NCBI RefSeq assembly: GCF_046244385.1
Contig: NZ_CP176366.1
Span: 1,922,001 to 1,986,000, forward strand
DNA: 64,000 nucleotides
Source: Methanospirillum stamsii
Lineage (GTDB): Archaea > Halobacteriota > Methanomicrobia > Methanomicrobiales > Methanospirillaceae
Direction of reading: 5' to 3'
Below, one piece after another: positions 47,148 through 54,589 of this stretch. Made by a program: the position numbers and the translations under genes. Below the pieces are notes generated by a model. It searched no databases and was not told the DNA's origin. It was given only the letters and a program-made list of their open reading frames with translations. Every line of letters starts with the position of its first letter. The first letter of the stretch is position 1.

Positions 47148-47696
47148 TAATTAATTTTTAACAACTTTTTTCCGGCGATTTCCCTGTTATTATTCTCACT
47201 GATAGTCCAGTTATATCTAAAACCCCCGGTATTGAATAATACTCAAAACTCTCTAAAATCGGAAAGCATCATTTCCTGCCTGTCTCTCTAATCATGTCAA
47301 CACATTAGAGGATACCTCATTTATATATTCTTCCGGGCCTCACATCGCGGGAGATGCTTATATACTCTGTCACTATTTCAATTCTTCCGGGTCATGAAAA
47401 ATCGCGTTGGTTTAAATACTCCTCCCTCAATGTAGCGAATTTTTTCTCTGAATGATAACCGAGTGGCGGGTACTCTTCGGACCCCTCTGTATACCTTGGC
47501 TTTTTTATCCTACAATCTGGGTTTAAAATCTCTAAAAAACAGTCATTACCATACTCATAGTGTTGTGTGCAAATTTTTGTAACCCAAACACTGATTTCGA
47601 TTAATTTACCTGGGATGTTAATAATCAGTGAACTGTAATCTGGTTCTTATAAGGGGGCAATAATAAAAAAAAGGAGACGTATACGAAAAATGAATT
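47148..47696. other. 549-bp gap between host gene and mobile element
   Basis: No convincing gene. AT-rich with TATA-like stretches (CTTATATACT near 47355, GGTTTAAATACT near 47408), and a T-rich stop-like CTTTTTTATCC near 47500. A short transcript between about 47435 and 47510 is conceivable but unproven. The element's attachment junction is at the right end. Confidence 0.4.
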
Positions 47697-47820
47697 ATGC
47701 GCTGACCGGGATTCAGGACGTGATGTTCGGTTCCCTGTCGCTGAATCGGTTGAATAACTCTTACATTCGCACGATTGTGTAAGTTGAATATTGTTGAGAG
47801 TGATGATTATCATTACTGTG

Positions 47821-47950
47821 GGGGACTCGCCCGGCTGTATGAGATGATAGGGGGGAGTGTTGATGCTGCAACCTGCCCCACCCTCGGCTGTAAAGGACAG
47901 CCGACCCCCTCCGGTCAGAGCTGACCGGTCCATAAGAGAGGTGAGTCCCC
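47821..47950 (-). ncRNA. Structured segment E (candidate RNA or folded DNA)
   Basis: Closed by GGGGACTC/GAGTCCCC (47821-47828 with 47943-47950). Inside are the 19-nt hairpin CGGCTGT-5-ACAGCCG at 47885-47903 and CCGGTCA-GAGC-TGACCGG at 47911-47928. Same hairpin types recur in segments C and D. No good reading frame accounts for it. In the circular or tandem form it lies upstream of the integrase on the same strand. Confidence 0.5.
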
Positions 47951-48044
47951 TGAGAATAAGGTGCCGCACTCGTCCGGCATGGGTTCACACTGTGAATTAC
48001 CACGGCGCAGAGATTTAATGATACTTTACAACCTATAGCAACAT

Positions 48045-48209
48045 ATGGAAATATTTACCCCGGAAGAAGTCGCGGAAATACTCAAAGTGACACCGTCTAC
48101 TATTCGGAGATTGTGTAGAGAAAAAAAGATCCATCATTTTCGCATTGGTGCGTTATATCGAATTACTGATGAAAACCTGAAAAAATACCTGGACGATAAC
48201 ATAGGTTGA
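48045..48209 (+). CDS. Excisionase-like helix-turn-helix protein
   Basis: A 54-residue MerR/Xis-type winged helix protein: MEIFTPEEVAEILKVTPSTI, a recognition segment RRLCREKKIHHFRIG, then YRITDENLKKYLDD. Such proteins act as recombination directionality factors or small regulators. Located just inside the left att end. No ribosome site is obvious; the transcript may be leaderless. Confidence 0.82.
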   Translation: MEIFTPEEVAEILKVTPSTIRRLCREKKIHHFRIGALYRITDENLKKYLDDNIG

Positions 48210-48420
48210 AAAAAGATATTCCGGGTGACCCAGACCACGGGAACCACCCCGTTTTTTGTTAATCACCCGGACACATACATATCAATCCAATCTGAAATAA
48301 AACAGCCGCAAAACAACACCATCCTTTTTGAATATTACCAGCCGGGCAACTGCAACCAGGAACACCGATATTCACAACCGGGTCTCATGTACTATCCTCC
48401 GATAAGGGAGAACAGGATAG
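48210..48420. other. Non-coding interval after HTH gene
   Basis: About 210 bp without a convincing gene. A GTG-started frame beginning at 48225 continues across the structured segment and is judged non-coding. The same sequence recurs at 63166-63376. Confidence 0.4.
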
Positions 48421-48427
48421 GAACGGC

Positions 48428-48459
48428 CGCTCGAATCCATCTCGCGGCTCGCAGCGTAA
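48428..48459 (+). repeat. 32-nt box, inverted partner at 51601-51632
   Basis: Differs from the reverse complement of 51601-51632 at one position only (a G/C exchange in the middle). Opens CGCTCGAATCCATCTCGCG and ends CAGCGTAA. It marks the start of segment A. Confidence 0.75.
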
Positions 48460-48505
48460 ATGAAACGAAACAAAAAGCACGCGCAGATATTAGATCCCAA
48501 CCGCT

Positions 48506-48640
48506 CCCCGCTGGGCTCCCAGCGGGGGAAAGGGCATCGGTTGACCTGCCGGACGGCCTCCCCTCCTGCCGGCCGGGAGAGTCAACTTATGCCCGAACTA
48601 TCGGACCGGGGATCTGTTCGACGACAGGAGGCTTCAACCG
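48506..48640 (+). ncRNA. Structured segment A core (candidate RNA)
   Basis: A 9-bp hairpin CCCCGCTGG-GCTC-CCAGCGGGG (48506-48527) is followed by a two-part stem GGGCAT..GTTGAC (48532-48545) pairing with GTCAAC..ATGCCC (48581-48594), which encloses a smaller CTCCC/GGGAG hairpin. The sequence recurs almost unchanged on the other strand at about 54820-54955 (segment D). Confidence 0.5.
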
Positions 48641-48847
48641 AATGATCATTTTACCCGAAAGAACCGACACCGGGAAATGTCTTACACCTGATGGAAGGGG
48701 AGCCGGGAAATAATATCATAGGATCCACTGGTGGCAACAGCCGGAACAAAATATCTTAACGGTCATAAGGGGGACGACAGCGTGACCAGTACGAAAAAAT
48801 TTAAAAATGCCGTTTTCAACCGATTGAACAAAGGAAAGTACAGGTAA

Positions 48848-48877
48848 CCCGCCCGCGAGGGCGGGAAAAATTTTTTT
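48848..48877 (+). terminator. GC hairpin and T-run ending segment A
   Basis: CCCGCCC-GCGA-GGGCGGG (48848-48865) followed by A5 and T7 (48871-48877). The same arrangement recurs inverted at 51449-51477, with GTACAGGTAACC before it and CCAGTGGAA after it in both. Terminator-like, but the pair may have another role. Confidence 0.5.
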
Positions 48878-48945
48878 CCAGTGGAAATAGAGGTAGGATG
48901 AGTGGGATAAGTAGGATAAATAAGAGGAGTGGGATTAAGTAAATA

Positions 48946-49254
48946 TTATAAAAATGGAGGCAGATGCGGAAGTCCATCTAACATGGTTGCATCTTTGCCA
49001 TATTGGAGATCTACCCAATCAATATCAGTTACCATATCCGCAGTAAATGGATCCGGGATTGATTGCCAATCCCGCGGACAAAATGTTATCCCACCATCTT
49101 GATAAAAGATCATCGGTACCGTCTGCTCATAATCACTCTCTAATAAGTGCACGGCCATTAATGAACAGGTATCGGAATACACATGCAGTTCCGCCACGTC
49201 AATTATTTTTATTTCCCCCCCAAAAAATGGAACTGGGTCTGATGTTTGTAACAT
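48946..49254 (-). CDS. Small protein of unknown function
   Basis: 102 residues, acidic, rich in Asp and Pro (starts MLQTSDPVPFFGGEIKIIDV). Lies 2 bp after the HTH gene upstream in the leftward operon. No family recognised. Its C-terminus falls at the edge of the direct repeat, so the second copy is not seen complete. Confidence 0.6.
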   Translation of the reverse strand: MLQTSDPVPFFGGEIKIIDVAELHVYSDTCSLMAVHLLESDYEQTVPMIFYQDGGITFCPRDWQSIPDPFTADMVTDIDWVDLQYGKDATMLDGLPHLPPFL

Positions 49255-49256
49255 AA

Positions 49257-49427
49257 TTACACCTGAGTTTTGTTTTTTATAATAAATTTTTTTATATCTG
49301 CCTCATCTATCCGGTAATCTCTACCTATCCGGACGGCCGGGATCTCTCCTCTCCCGATCAGTAAACGAATTGTTGTAGGAGCAACCGCCAGGTACTGAGC
49401 TGCAGTTTTAGTTGTCATTAATGTCAT
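49257..49427 (-). CDS. Excisionase-family HTH DNA-binding protein
   Basis: Start at 49427 behind a perfect GGAGGT; 56 residues. MTLMTTKTAAQYLAVAPTTI is the HTH_17/Xis pattern, with recognition residues RLLIGRGEIPAVRIG and closing IDEADIKKFI. The second such protein of the element, only 28% of its residues look shared with the one at 48045. Its ATG overlaps the stop of the gene before it (ATGA). Confidence 0.85.
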   Translation of the reverse strand: MTLMTTKTAAQYLAVAPTTIRLLIGRGEIPAVRIGRDYRIDEADIKKFIIKNKTQV

Positions 49428-49573
49428 TTTTTTACCTCCTTTAATGCCTGTTCCTGACGCGCCCGCTGAAACCTCTTGCATATGTCTAATAGAGGATCGT
49501 AATCTTTACATTTTGAACAGAGAGGATAATACCAACATCCGCCCGGCACAGGGGATCCATTCATCCCGCTCAT
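49424..49573 (-). CDS. 49-residue cysteine-bearing microprotein
   Basis: A very short gene with ATG at 49573 behind GGAGGCG and TGA overlapping the HTH start at 49427. Starts MSGMNGSPVPGGCWYYPLCS and has C13, C19, C22 and C32, a possible zinc site; the tail is basic and helical. Tight coupling on both sides supports that it is real. Confidence 0.65.
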   Translation of the reverse strand: MSGMNGSPVPGGCWYYPLCSKCKDYDPLLDICKRFQRARQEQALKEVKK

Positions 49574-49574
49574 A

Positions 49575-49748
49575 TTATATCGCCTCCGGGAGTATAGGCT
49601 TGTGTATGCCCCGGGTGGCTAGCTGCTGGACCCCATAATATTTGCATTTGGGGTTGTTACAGGTGCAATAAATCCATGTCCTGATAACTGTGACCGTACA
49701 CTCTGATCCACACCTGCAGGTGTACCGCGGGATAAAATCAGGTGCCAT
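49575..49748 (-). CDS. Small zinc-binding protein
   Basis: Start at 49748 (MAPDFIPRYTCRCGSECTV) behind GGAGGTG, 57 residues. Cysteine pairs CRCG..C and CTCNNPKC form a zinc-ribbon-like unit. 1-bp overlap with the preceding gene's stop region. Function unknown. Confidence 0.65.
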   Translation of the reverse strand: MAPDFIPRYTCRCGSECTVTVIRTWIYCTCNNPKCKYYGVQQLATRGIHKPILPEAI

Positions 49749-49954
49749 TATAGCACCTCCTGAATCGGCGCACAAAGATTCATTTCATGGATAATTGTGT
49801 CTTTAATGCTGTCCGGATTTTGCCCGTTTTCCACGCGGTAGGTAGTGAGGATAAACGATTCCCATGCCTCTTGTATCTCTTCGAGGGTGTTTGCCTCACC
49901 CTCAATCTCGATGGTAACACCATTAATTTCGGTTGACAACCGCAGCAGGATCAT
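49748..49954 (-). CDS. Small acidic protein
   Basis: 68 residues, predicted beta-strand then helix (MILLRLSTEINGVTIEIEGE, then EEIQEAWESFIL). Overlaps the gene above by 4 bp. No family recognised. Confidence 0.6.
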   Translation of the reverse strand: MILLRLSTEINGVTIEIEGEANTLEEIQEAWESFILTTYRVENGQNPDSIKDTIIHEMNLCAPIQEVL

Positions 49955-50229
49955 AAGTATCTCTCCTGTCTCGGGTCCTGATTATTTTCAATCTCTTCGA
50001 GGTCCTCCGAAAGGGAGCGGAGGTTTTTAATCAAATCCTCTGCTGCGATAATTGTATCATCAACCTCTCCGGACTCCTCAACAGATGCGCACCATTGAGA
50101 AGCGAACTCTTCCAGCAGGCTGTTTATTTCCCGGCATTTTGCGTCTATATCATCCCGGGTATATCGGGGATCTCTTGGTTCCAACCAGCGGGCATGCGCC
50201 CGGGCAACCTGAGCGGAAAGAGAGGACAT
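49951..50229 (-). CDS. Small helical protein
   Basis: Start at 50229 (MSSLSAQVARAHARWLEPRD) behind GGAGGA, about 92 residues, strongly helical and acidic (LLEEFASQWCASVEESGE). A longer frame to 50385 lacks a ribosome site. Overlaps neighbours by 1-4 bp. Confidence 0.65.
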   Translation of the reverse strand: MSSLSAQVARAHARWLEPRDPRYTRDDIDAKCREINSLLEEFASQWCASVEESGEVDDTIIAAEDLIKNLRSLSEDLEEIENNQDPRQERYL

Positions 50230-50522
50230 TAAAGATCCTCCTCCGGTTCCGGTTCGTATCGCGCCCGCATCAGTTCCTCCTCTAGGTTTTCGAGCGAATC
50301 GAAAAATTGAGGCAATACTTTTTGCATCTCCGCGAGGTCCTGAAACATAGAAACATGATCGATATCCTCCGGGAGGAGGTCGCAATAATACCCTTTAAAG
50401 TGATCAAGAGCTTTGGTTATTTCCTCGCTGATTTCCCGCTTTTCTTTATCTATCTCATCTTCGGTGCGGGGATGAGTATAAAGAGAGGATTTGTAAGAGG
50501 CTGATCCTATTGCTGATAACAT
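50229..50522 (-). CDS. Small helical protein
   Basis: 97 residues, acidic and helical (EKREISEEITKALDHFKG; DSLENLEEELMRARYEPEPEE). Start at 50522 behind GGAGG. Together with the next two genes it resembles a string of small phage-like early proteins; no homolog can be named. Confidence 0.65.
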   Translation of the reverse strand: MLSAIGSASYKSSLYTHPRTEDEIDKEKREISEEITKALDHFKGYYCDLLPEDIDHVSMFQDLAEMQKVLPQFFDSLENLEEELMRARYEPEPEEDL

Positions 50523-50524
50523 GT

Positions 50525-50827
50525 TTAGGCCTCCGCGAACATTGCCCGAAATGCCCCCGGCGCTGTTTCTCGGGCGTGGTATTGCGCAATTATCCTATCA
50601 GCATGTGGCCGTCTGATCTCAAGTGTTGCTGTGACGATCAACACCTCCGGGTGATATTCGAGTACATCGCGAAATGCGAGGTTTACCGCGGCCCGTTCGA
50701 TATCATAATCTGGTGTATGGTCATCCTCTAAATAATGTCGCCATTTTGCAACATATTTTCGCATAAGGTGGTTGAAATCGTGATCATTTACAATTTCATA
50801 GGTAGTAGTGGAATAAATCGAAGACAT
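50525..50827 (-). CDS. Small protein of unknown function
   Basis: 100 residues, starting MSSIYSTTTYEIVNDHDFNH. Ribosome site GGAGG 10 bp before the ATG. Central AVNLAFRDVLEYHPEVLIVTATLEI may be a strand-helix-strand. Gap to the next gene is 2 bp. Confidence 0.62.
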   Translation of the reverse strand: MSSIYSTTTYEIVNDHDFNHLMRKYVAKWRHYLEDDHTPDYDIERAAVNLAFRDVLEYHPEVLIVTATLEIRRPHADRIIAQYHARETAPGAFRAMFAEA

Positions 50828-50832
50828 GGATT

Positions 50833-51315
50833 TTAGGCCTCCGCTGCGTTTTTGTAGGGATATACATAGCCTTCGAACGTTTCACGCCGGATTTGCCGGC
50901 CTATCTCCTCTTCTACCCGGTGGGACGAATACCGGATTTGTTCCCGGCCAGATAAAAACGCGATCGTCCGGGTGAATGAAAAGAGATCCGCGAGTCCTTC
51001 AACCGGAAATCTAACCCGGTATTCCCGGTTGGGATCGTTTAAGGTATCATAGAGATATGCAACTCCACATTCCCAGATGCACCGGGCGGTAGTATACGCC
51101 TCTTCTCCGTTCCCGGCGTTGAGTTCATCCCGGTTTATTCCGGTGACGTTGTGACCGGTTACAAACCGGTCGAACTCTTGAGCGGGGATAATGTAATGCC
51201 GTTCTTCTCCGGCGACTTGGGCGGTAATGTGTACCGCACAGTTTTCTGTGGTATAGGCATATCCGGCAGTTTTAGACCGGACAGTGTTTTGGTTTGTTTT
51301 GGTCTGGTTTGTCAT
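50833..51315 (-). CDS. First gene of leftward small-gene operon, unknown function
   Basis: 160 residues, no signal peptide or membrane span. GYAYTTENCAVHITAQVAGEERHYI near the N-terminus and QIRRETFEGYVYPYKN at the end. Ribosome site GGTGAG at 51321-51326 and TATA-like TTTTATAT at 51348-51357 on the minus strand. It opens the operon running to 48946. Confidence 0.65.
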   Translation of the reverse strand: MTNQTKTNQNTVRSKTAGYAYTTENCAVHITAQVAGEERHYIIPAQEFDRFVTGHNVTGINRDELNAGNGEEAYTTARCIWECGVAYLYDTLNDPNREYRVRFPVEGLADLFSFTRTIAFLSGREQIRYSSHRVEEEIGRQIRRETFEGYVYPYKNAAEA

Positions 51316-51347
51316 ACTAACTCACCTATATTACATCGACGTAAAAG

Positions 51348-51357
51348 CATATAAAAC
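51348..51357 (-). promoter_or_regulatory. TATA box of the small-gene operon
   Basis: AGTTTTATATGC on the minus strand, about 35 bp before the ATG at 51315; expected start about 25 bp downstream. Predicts a very short leader containing GGTGAG. Confidence 0.5.
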
Positions 51358-51448
51358 TATCTAAAAGAACACGAAAAAACAAAAAACAACATAAAATAAC
51401 ACAGGACAACACAAAACGATACATACGAAGAACCACATCTTCCACTGG

Positions 51449-51477
51449 AAAAAAATTTCGGCCGCCCTCACGGGCGG
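51449..51477 (-). terminator. GC hairpin and T-run ending segment B
   Basis: On the minus strand CCGCCC-4-GGGCGG precedes a T7 run. Inverted homologue of the hairpin at 48848-48877; lies 130 bp upstream of the small-gene operon start. Confidence 0.5.
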
Positions 51478-51600
51478 TTACCTGTACCGCGTTTCTTCGT
51501 TGGTCCGGTTGTCGATACCAGCGGTTGGATAGATCATAATTCCCGGCTGGGATCATCTCAACATAAAATTCGATGTTCCGGCTGTGGTTGCACGTTTCCG

Positions 51601-51632
51601 TTACGCTGCGAGGCGCGAGATGGATTCGAGCG
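51601..51632 (-). repeat. 32-nt box, inverted partner of 48428-48459
   Basis: Lies upstream of the leftward small-gene operon, in segment B. 31 of 32 positions equal those of the box in segment A on the opposite strand. Confidence 0.75.
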
Positions 51633-51653
51633 CCCGGACTATTCCTTTTTCCC

Positions 51654-52000
51654 TCAAATAAGCGTGCCCGAAAACCAACGCTGTGAAGGGTATCAGAGCG
51701 GTCTATCAGATGCCGAGGCTGTGAATATATCGATCGGGTTCGGTTTACCCGGCTGTAATCAATCTATAAGAGCACGAGATCCACTCTCTATTTCCGGAAA
51801 AGTCCCACCCCACATATAAACCGGTGTCAATTGAAACGTAAATCTCGCCGCCCCTAGAAAAAACCCACCCACCCACCCCAGAAAATAAGCAGCTGGGACG
51901 CTTCGCGAGGGGTCGTCCCTTCGGGCCGCCCCCCACCCGGCTGCTTATATTATTGCGTTTTTCATAGAATGCCCGCAAAATCGTTTCCAATAGATCCGGT
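51654..52000. ncRNA. Non-coding GC-rich structured stretch (segment F)
   Basis: Contains a 13-bp long-range stem, ATAAGCAGCTGGG (51885-51897) with CCCGGCTGCTTAT (51936-51948; one wobble), and an alternative inner stem GGGACG (51895-51900) with CGTCCC (51914-51919). No plausible gene. Continues from segment B toward segment C. Confidence 0.4.
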
Positions 52001-52099
52001 CAGTCTTTAGACTGATCCGGAGCCTGCAGACCGCCAACGGAGCCAAAAAGCGAAGTGCGTTATTAGGCTGCAGCAATTCCCCCTGGGGGGCTGGGGGGA

Positions 52100-52400
52100 A
52101 GCGTATGAGCAGACTATCTCCAGGAGTCCGGCACTCTTTTGCGGGCCGAACCCGAGGAGGACTCCACTATCACCACCGGGCTCCCGGTGGATCTTCCCGC
52201 AGAAAAACGTTTGCATGGGACCCGGCTCCGGGACCCAAGGTGCGAGCGACGAACCCCGGCTGTCCTTTACAGCCGGACGTGAGGGTTTTTCGAGGCACCC
52301 TTCAAGCGGGTTTGGCGCTGAAGGGCACGGCCCAGCTCTGGGCCGGTGGGGTAGTTGGGTGGTCGCAGGGGCGAATCCCCCCGGATGATCTCTTTCGTAG
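52100..52400 (+). ncRNA. Structured segment C (candidate RNA)
   Basis: Hairpins in order: GCGGG/CCCGC (52141-52145, 52196-52200) enclosing CCACCGG-GCTC-CCGGTGG (52173-52190); the 19-nt CGGCTGT-5-ACAGCCG (52257-52275); CCCTTCA/TGAAGGG around a GGGTTTGGC loop (52298-52325); CGGCCCA-GCTC-TGGGCCG (52328-52345). Ends GGATGATCTCTTTCGTAG. Segment D repeats it with changed but still complementary stems. Confidence 0.55.
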
Positions 52401-52403
52401 CAG

Positions 52404-52448
52404 GTCGCATTAGTAATATTTATCTTACTAGTCGCATAAGTAAGATGA
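52404..52448 (+). promoter_or_regulatory. Operator-like repeats before RHH gene
   Basis: Direct repeat GTCGCATNAGTAA at 52404 and 52431 (period 27 bp), with inverted AGTAA/TTACT and CTTAC/GTAAG between. Lies immediately before the ribbon-helix-helix gene, where autoregulation is expected. Embedded TATA-like AATATTTATC. Confidence 0.5.
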
Positions 52449-52457
52449 GTGAGATAC

Positions 52458-52931
52458 ATGCCACAGATGAAAAAAATCAGTATAACTCTCCCAGAAGAAC
52501 TCATAAACGCCGTAACCGCAGTTCATCCGGAAGCGCCGCTATCAAAAGCGATAGCCCTCGAGCTACAAAAAAGCCTGCAGGCAGATCCTGCACCATCTAT
52601 TCTCACGACACACCAGGAACAGACCGCCCCGACTCTTACCCCTGATCTCATCAATCAGATTCGGGATATGGTCCGGGAAGAAATGCGAGTGACTCCCACA
52701 TCAGGAACAACCGAGCCAACAATAGTAACTGATCCGATTATCATTCAATCAGATTCAGAATGGTTAACAAATGGCGATGTTGCGGCGATGCTCCCCGCTG
52801 ATATCCCAATTGGCACCAGAAGTTCTAGGGTCAGCCGTGCGGTTTCAAAAAAATTACTGATAACAAAGCCCGGGAACTCAAAACAAATCAGCCGGGAATC
52901 CGCTTTAGCCTGGGTTACATCCCAATCATAA
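52458..52931 (+). CDS. Ribbon-helix-helix protein with C-terminal extension
   Basis: About 157 residues. The N-terminal ~40 residues (KKISITLPEELINAVTAV) form a ribbon-helix-helix. A Pro/Thr linker and a second region follow, with SEWLTNGDVAAMLPADIPIG and a closing ISRESALAWVTSQ that looks like another DNA-contact helix. ATG at 52458 or 52467; a GTG at 52449 is less likely. Only rightward gene of the core besides the HTH gene at 48045; likely regulator of copy control or excision. Confidence 0.72.
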   Translation: MPQMKKISITLPEELINAVTAVHPEAPLSKAIALELQKSLQADPAPSILTTHQEQTAPTLTPDLINQIRDMVREEMRVTPTSGTTEPTIVTDPIIIQSDSEWLTNGDVAAMLPADIPIGTRSSRVSRAVSKKLLITKPGNSKQISRESALAWVTSQS

Positions 52932-53156
52932 TTTTTTAAAACGGAGTCGGGATATCCGTTTCAGGCGGGTGAATTCCAGAGTAAAACAGACGTGTACGAG
53001 AATTTCGATGAAGACAATAACCGGATGACCCGAGGTTTATCATCCGGTTACAATGAGAGAAAGGGAATTGACCCCCATTCCCCCAAATGCCGAGAAACGT
53101 ATGCCCCTACACAACGCGGCACTATAGAGTCTACCTCATTTCAAATAACATCTTAG
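52932..53156. other. Convergent gap between RHH gene and structural module
   Basis: 225 bp, no gene. Contains ATCCGGTTATTG/AACCGGATGAT-type inverted sequence (ACCGGATGACC...GGTTTATCATCCGGT near 53020-53055), probably a shared terminator. Confidence 0.4.
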
Positions 53157-53324
53157 TTATTTCCACGGGTCGAGTATCTCAACATTCCCGTGTTCATCTG
53201 CCCGGAGCAGGTTAAACACATTCCGGGCACTCCGCATATATCGCAGATACACCCCGGCAACTGCAAGTGAGTTGACCAGGGAGATCCCCACCGATACAAA
53301 AGCGGTGATTGATTCAATGTTCAT
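53157..53324 (-). CDS. 55-residue single-span protein
   Basis: ATG at 53324 overlaps the previous stop (ATGA); TAA at 53157. Starts MNIESITAFVSVGISLVNSL with one hydrophobic helix and a polar tail ending ILDPWK. Coupled translation supports it. In a virus-like module such a protein could be a membrane partner of the structural proteins; that is inference. Confidence 0.62.
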   Translation of the reverse strand: MNIESITAFVSVGISLVNSLAVAGVYLRYMRSARNVFNLLRADEHGNVEILDPWK

Positions 53325-53884
53325 TCATCCCCTCCGAATACGATCCTCTCGGTCATATTCATGTTGCCTACTACATCGCTGGCGTGTCTGGTTTCAGTCC
53401 CGTTTTTATCAACTGACTTTGCCCGGGCAATCATCATACCGGACCCGTTGACCATGGTGACCGCTCCGGTCTGTGAAGGATCAAGAGTCCTGGTTGAAAC
53501 GTACTGCCCGGTCTGCATCAGTCCCATGTAATTTATCTCATCGCGGCTTGGCGTTCCATTCTCCGGAAGAGCAAATACACAATTTTCAGATGGTCCGGTC
53601 TGGTTCGTTCCCTGCCCGGAGTATTCATCTACTCCAACCGGACCAGCCGACTGAACATTAGTCCGGGTTGAAACTTTTCCGTCATTGCCAACATCCAGAT
53701 TTCTCATGAGAACTGCCATGTTCGTTGTGAACAGGTTCGCCGCGTATGTCTGCCCCTGGCCTATGACCGTCGAGGATACCCAGGACGACCCATCACAAAC
53801 GATCGTTGATGATACCGAGTCTGCACCGACTAAACCGGCGATGAGAAGACAGGCACATCCTATGATTACATAACCCAATTCCAT
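53321..53884 (-). CDS. Exported Gly/Thr-rich protein, candidate structural or surface protein
   Basis: 187 residues with signal peptide or N-terminal helix (VIIGCACLLIAGLVGA). The mature part is rich in Ser, Thr, Gly, Asn and Val (beta-structure-like), no catalytic motif, few cysteines. In the leftward operon from 54420 with the 55-residue membrane protein after it. Confidence 0.62.
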   Translation of the reverse strand: MELGYVIIGCACLLIAGLVGADSVSSTIVCDGSSWVSSTVIGQGQTYAANLFTTNMAVLMRNLDVGNDGKVSTRTNVQSAGPVGVDEYSGQGTNQTGPSENCVFALPENGTPSRDEINYMGLMQTGQYVSTRTLDPSQTGAVTMVNGSGMMIARAKSVDKNGTETRHASDVVGNMNMTERIVFGGDE

Positions 53885-53916
53885 CTCATCACCTCGGAAA
53901 AAATGAGAATATTGGA

Positions 53917-54420
53917 TTATGCGAGAGCGGGTATTGCGTCTGCCCAGGTCTCAATGGTTGTGAGAATGCTGTCAGCCTCGTAACTGGAAATGTTGATTGC
54001 ATCGCGGCTGAACCGGACGTTATAGAGTTCTCCGGTGTCGGTGTGGCACTTGAGGGTAACAGAGAAGCTGTCCTCTGAACTGTCATGTGATGCAGTTCCA
54101 CCCATTGCAGAAGCGAGAGCGGCATTTCCCTGGATGGTTGAAATGTTCGTATCAAAAGATCCGGAAGTCGGCGCCTTTACGGAAATCTGTCCAACTTTTT
54201 TTCCCTGAACATTTTCATAAACGACCTTTCCGGAGTAGTACTCGCTGGTTTTCTGAACTGGTGACAGCGTTTCCCCCCCGGAAGTATAGGAAGTACAGCC
54301 CCACGGGTTGTCAGTGATGATGGCGCTGATGATAGTGTTCATTGCATCCTTGGTTGCAAATGGAGTTGCAAGCTTACGCTCAGCACTCTTAACGGTCGAC
54401 TTTGCGACAAAATCTGCCAT
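53917..54420 (-). CDS. Highly expressed-looking protein, candidate structural protein
   Basis: 167 residues without signal peptide, starting MADFVAKSTVKSAERKLATP. Beta-rich middle (SGKVVYENVQGKKVGQISVK) and helical ends. A strong TATA box and a G-rich ribosome site precede it, while most genes of the element lack such promoters, so it may be abundant. It could be a capsid, filament or DNA-coating protein; no homolog is recognised. Confidence 0.6.
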   Translation of the reverse strand: MADFVAKSTVKSAERKLATPFATKDAMNTIISAIITDNPWGCTSYTSGGETLSPVQKTSEYYSGKVVYENVQGKKVGQISVKAPTSGSFDTNISTIQGNAALASAMGGTASHDSSEDSFSVTLKCHTDTGELYNVRFSRDAINISSYEADSILTTIETWADAIPALA

Positions 54421-54465
54421 TTTCGATTTCCCCCCGTCACTGGTTGTGACAATTAATATTAGCCG

Positions 54466-54480
54466 GATATTTATATATGG
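54466..54480 (-). promoter_or_regulatory. Strong TATA box of structural module
   Basis: CCATATATAAATATCC on the minus strand, about 45 bp before the ATG at 54420; predicted start near 54445, leader with GGGGGG ribosome site. Confidence 0.6.
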
Positions 54481-54589
54481 TTAAAAAGATTTGAAAATGG
54501 AGGGAGCGGGAAGCGCCATTTAGAGATTTATGAGTACGATAGCCCCCCGTAACTGAAATATCAAATTAAAATTGTTTTCGGCCTACTAC

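Larger units (their letters stand above)
47697..49044 (+). repeat. Left copy of long direct repeat (>=1348 bp)
   Basis: Matches 62653-64000 at a constant offset of 14,956 bp; the encoded short frames are identical in both. It covers the att core, the structured segment E, the HTH gene and structured segment A. The true length is unknown because the window ends. Confidence 0.93.

Noticed and set aside
47435..47510. Possible C/D box RNA (TGATAA and CTGA-like boxes) after a TATA-like element
   Set aside because: Boxes do not fit the C/D consensus or spacing.
48225..48713. 162-residue GTG-started frame (and its copy at 63181-63669)
   Set aside because: It crosses the structured segment A, has no ribosome site and shows repetitive Pro/Gly/Arg composition typical of GC-rich non-coding DNA.
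51745..51990. 81-residue minus-strand frame
   Set aside because: Lies in segment F with a long stem and G/C runs; no homology-like motif or start signal.
52007..52504. 165-residue minus-strand frame
   Set aside because: Opposite strand of segment C and the RHH promoter; low-complexity translation and no ribosome site.
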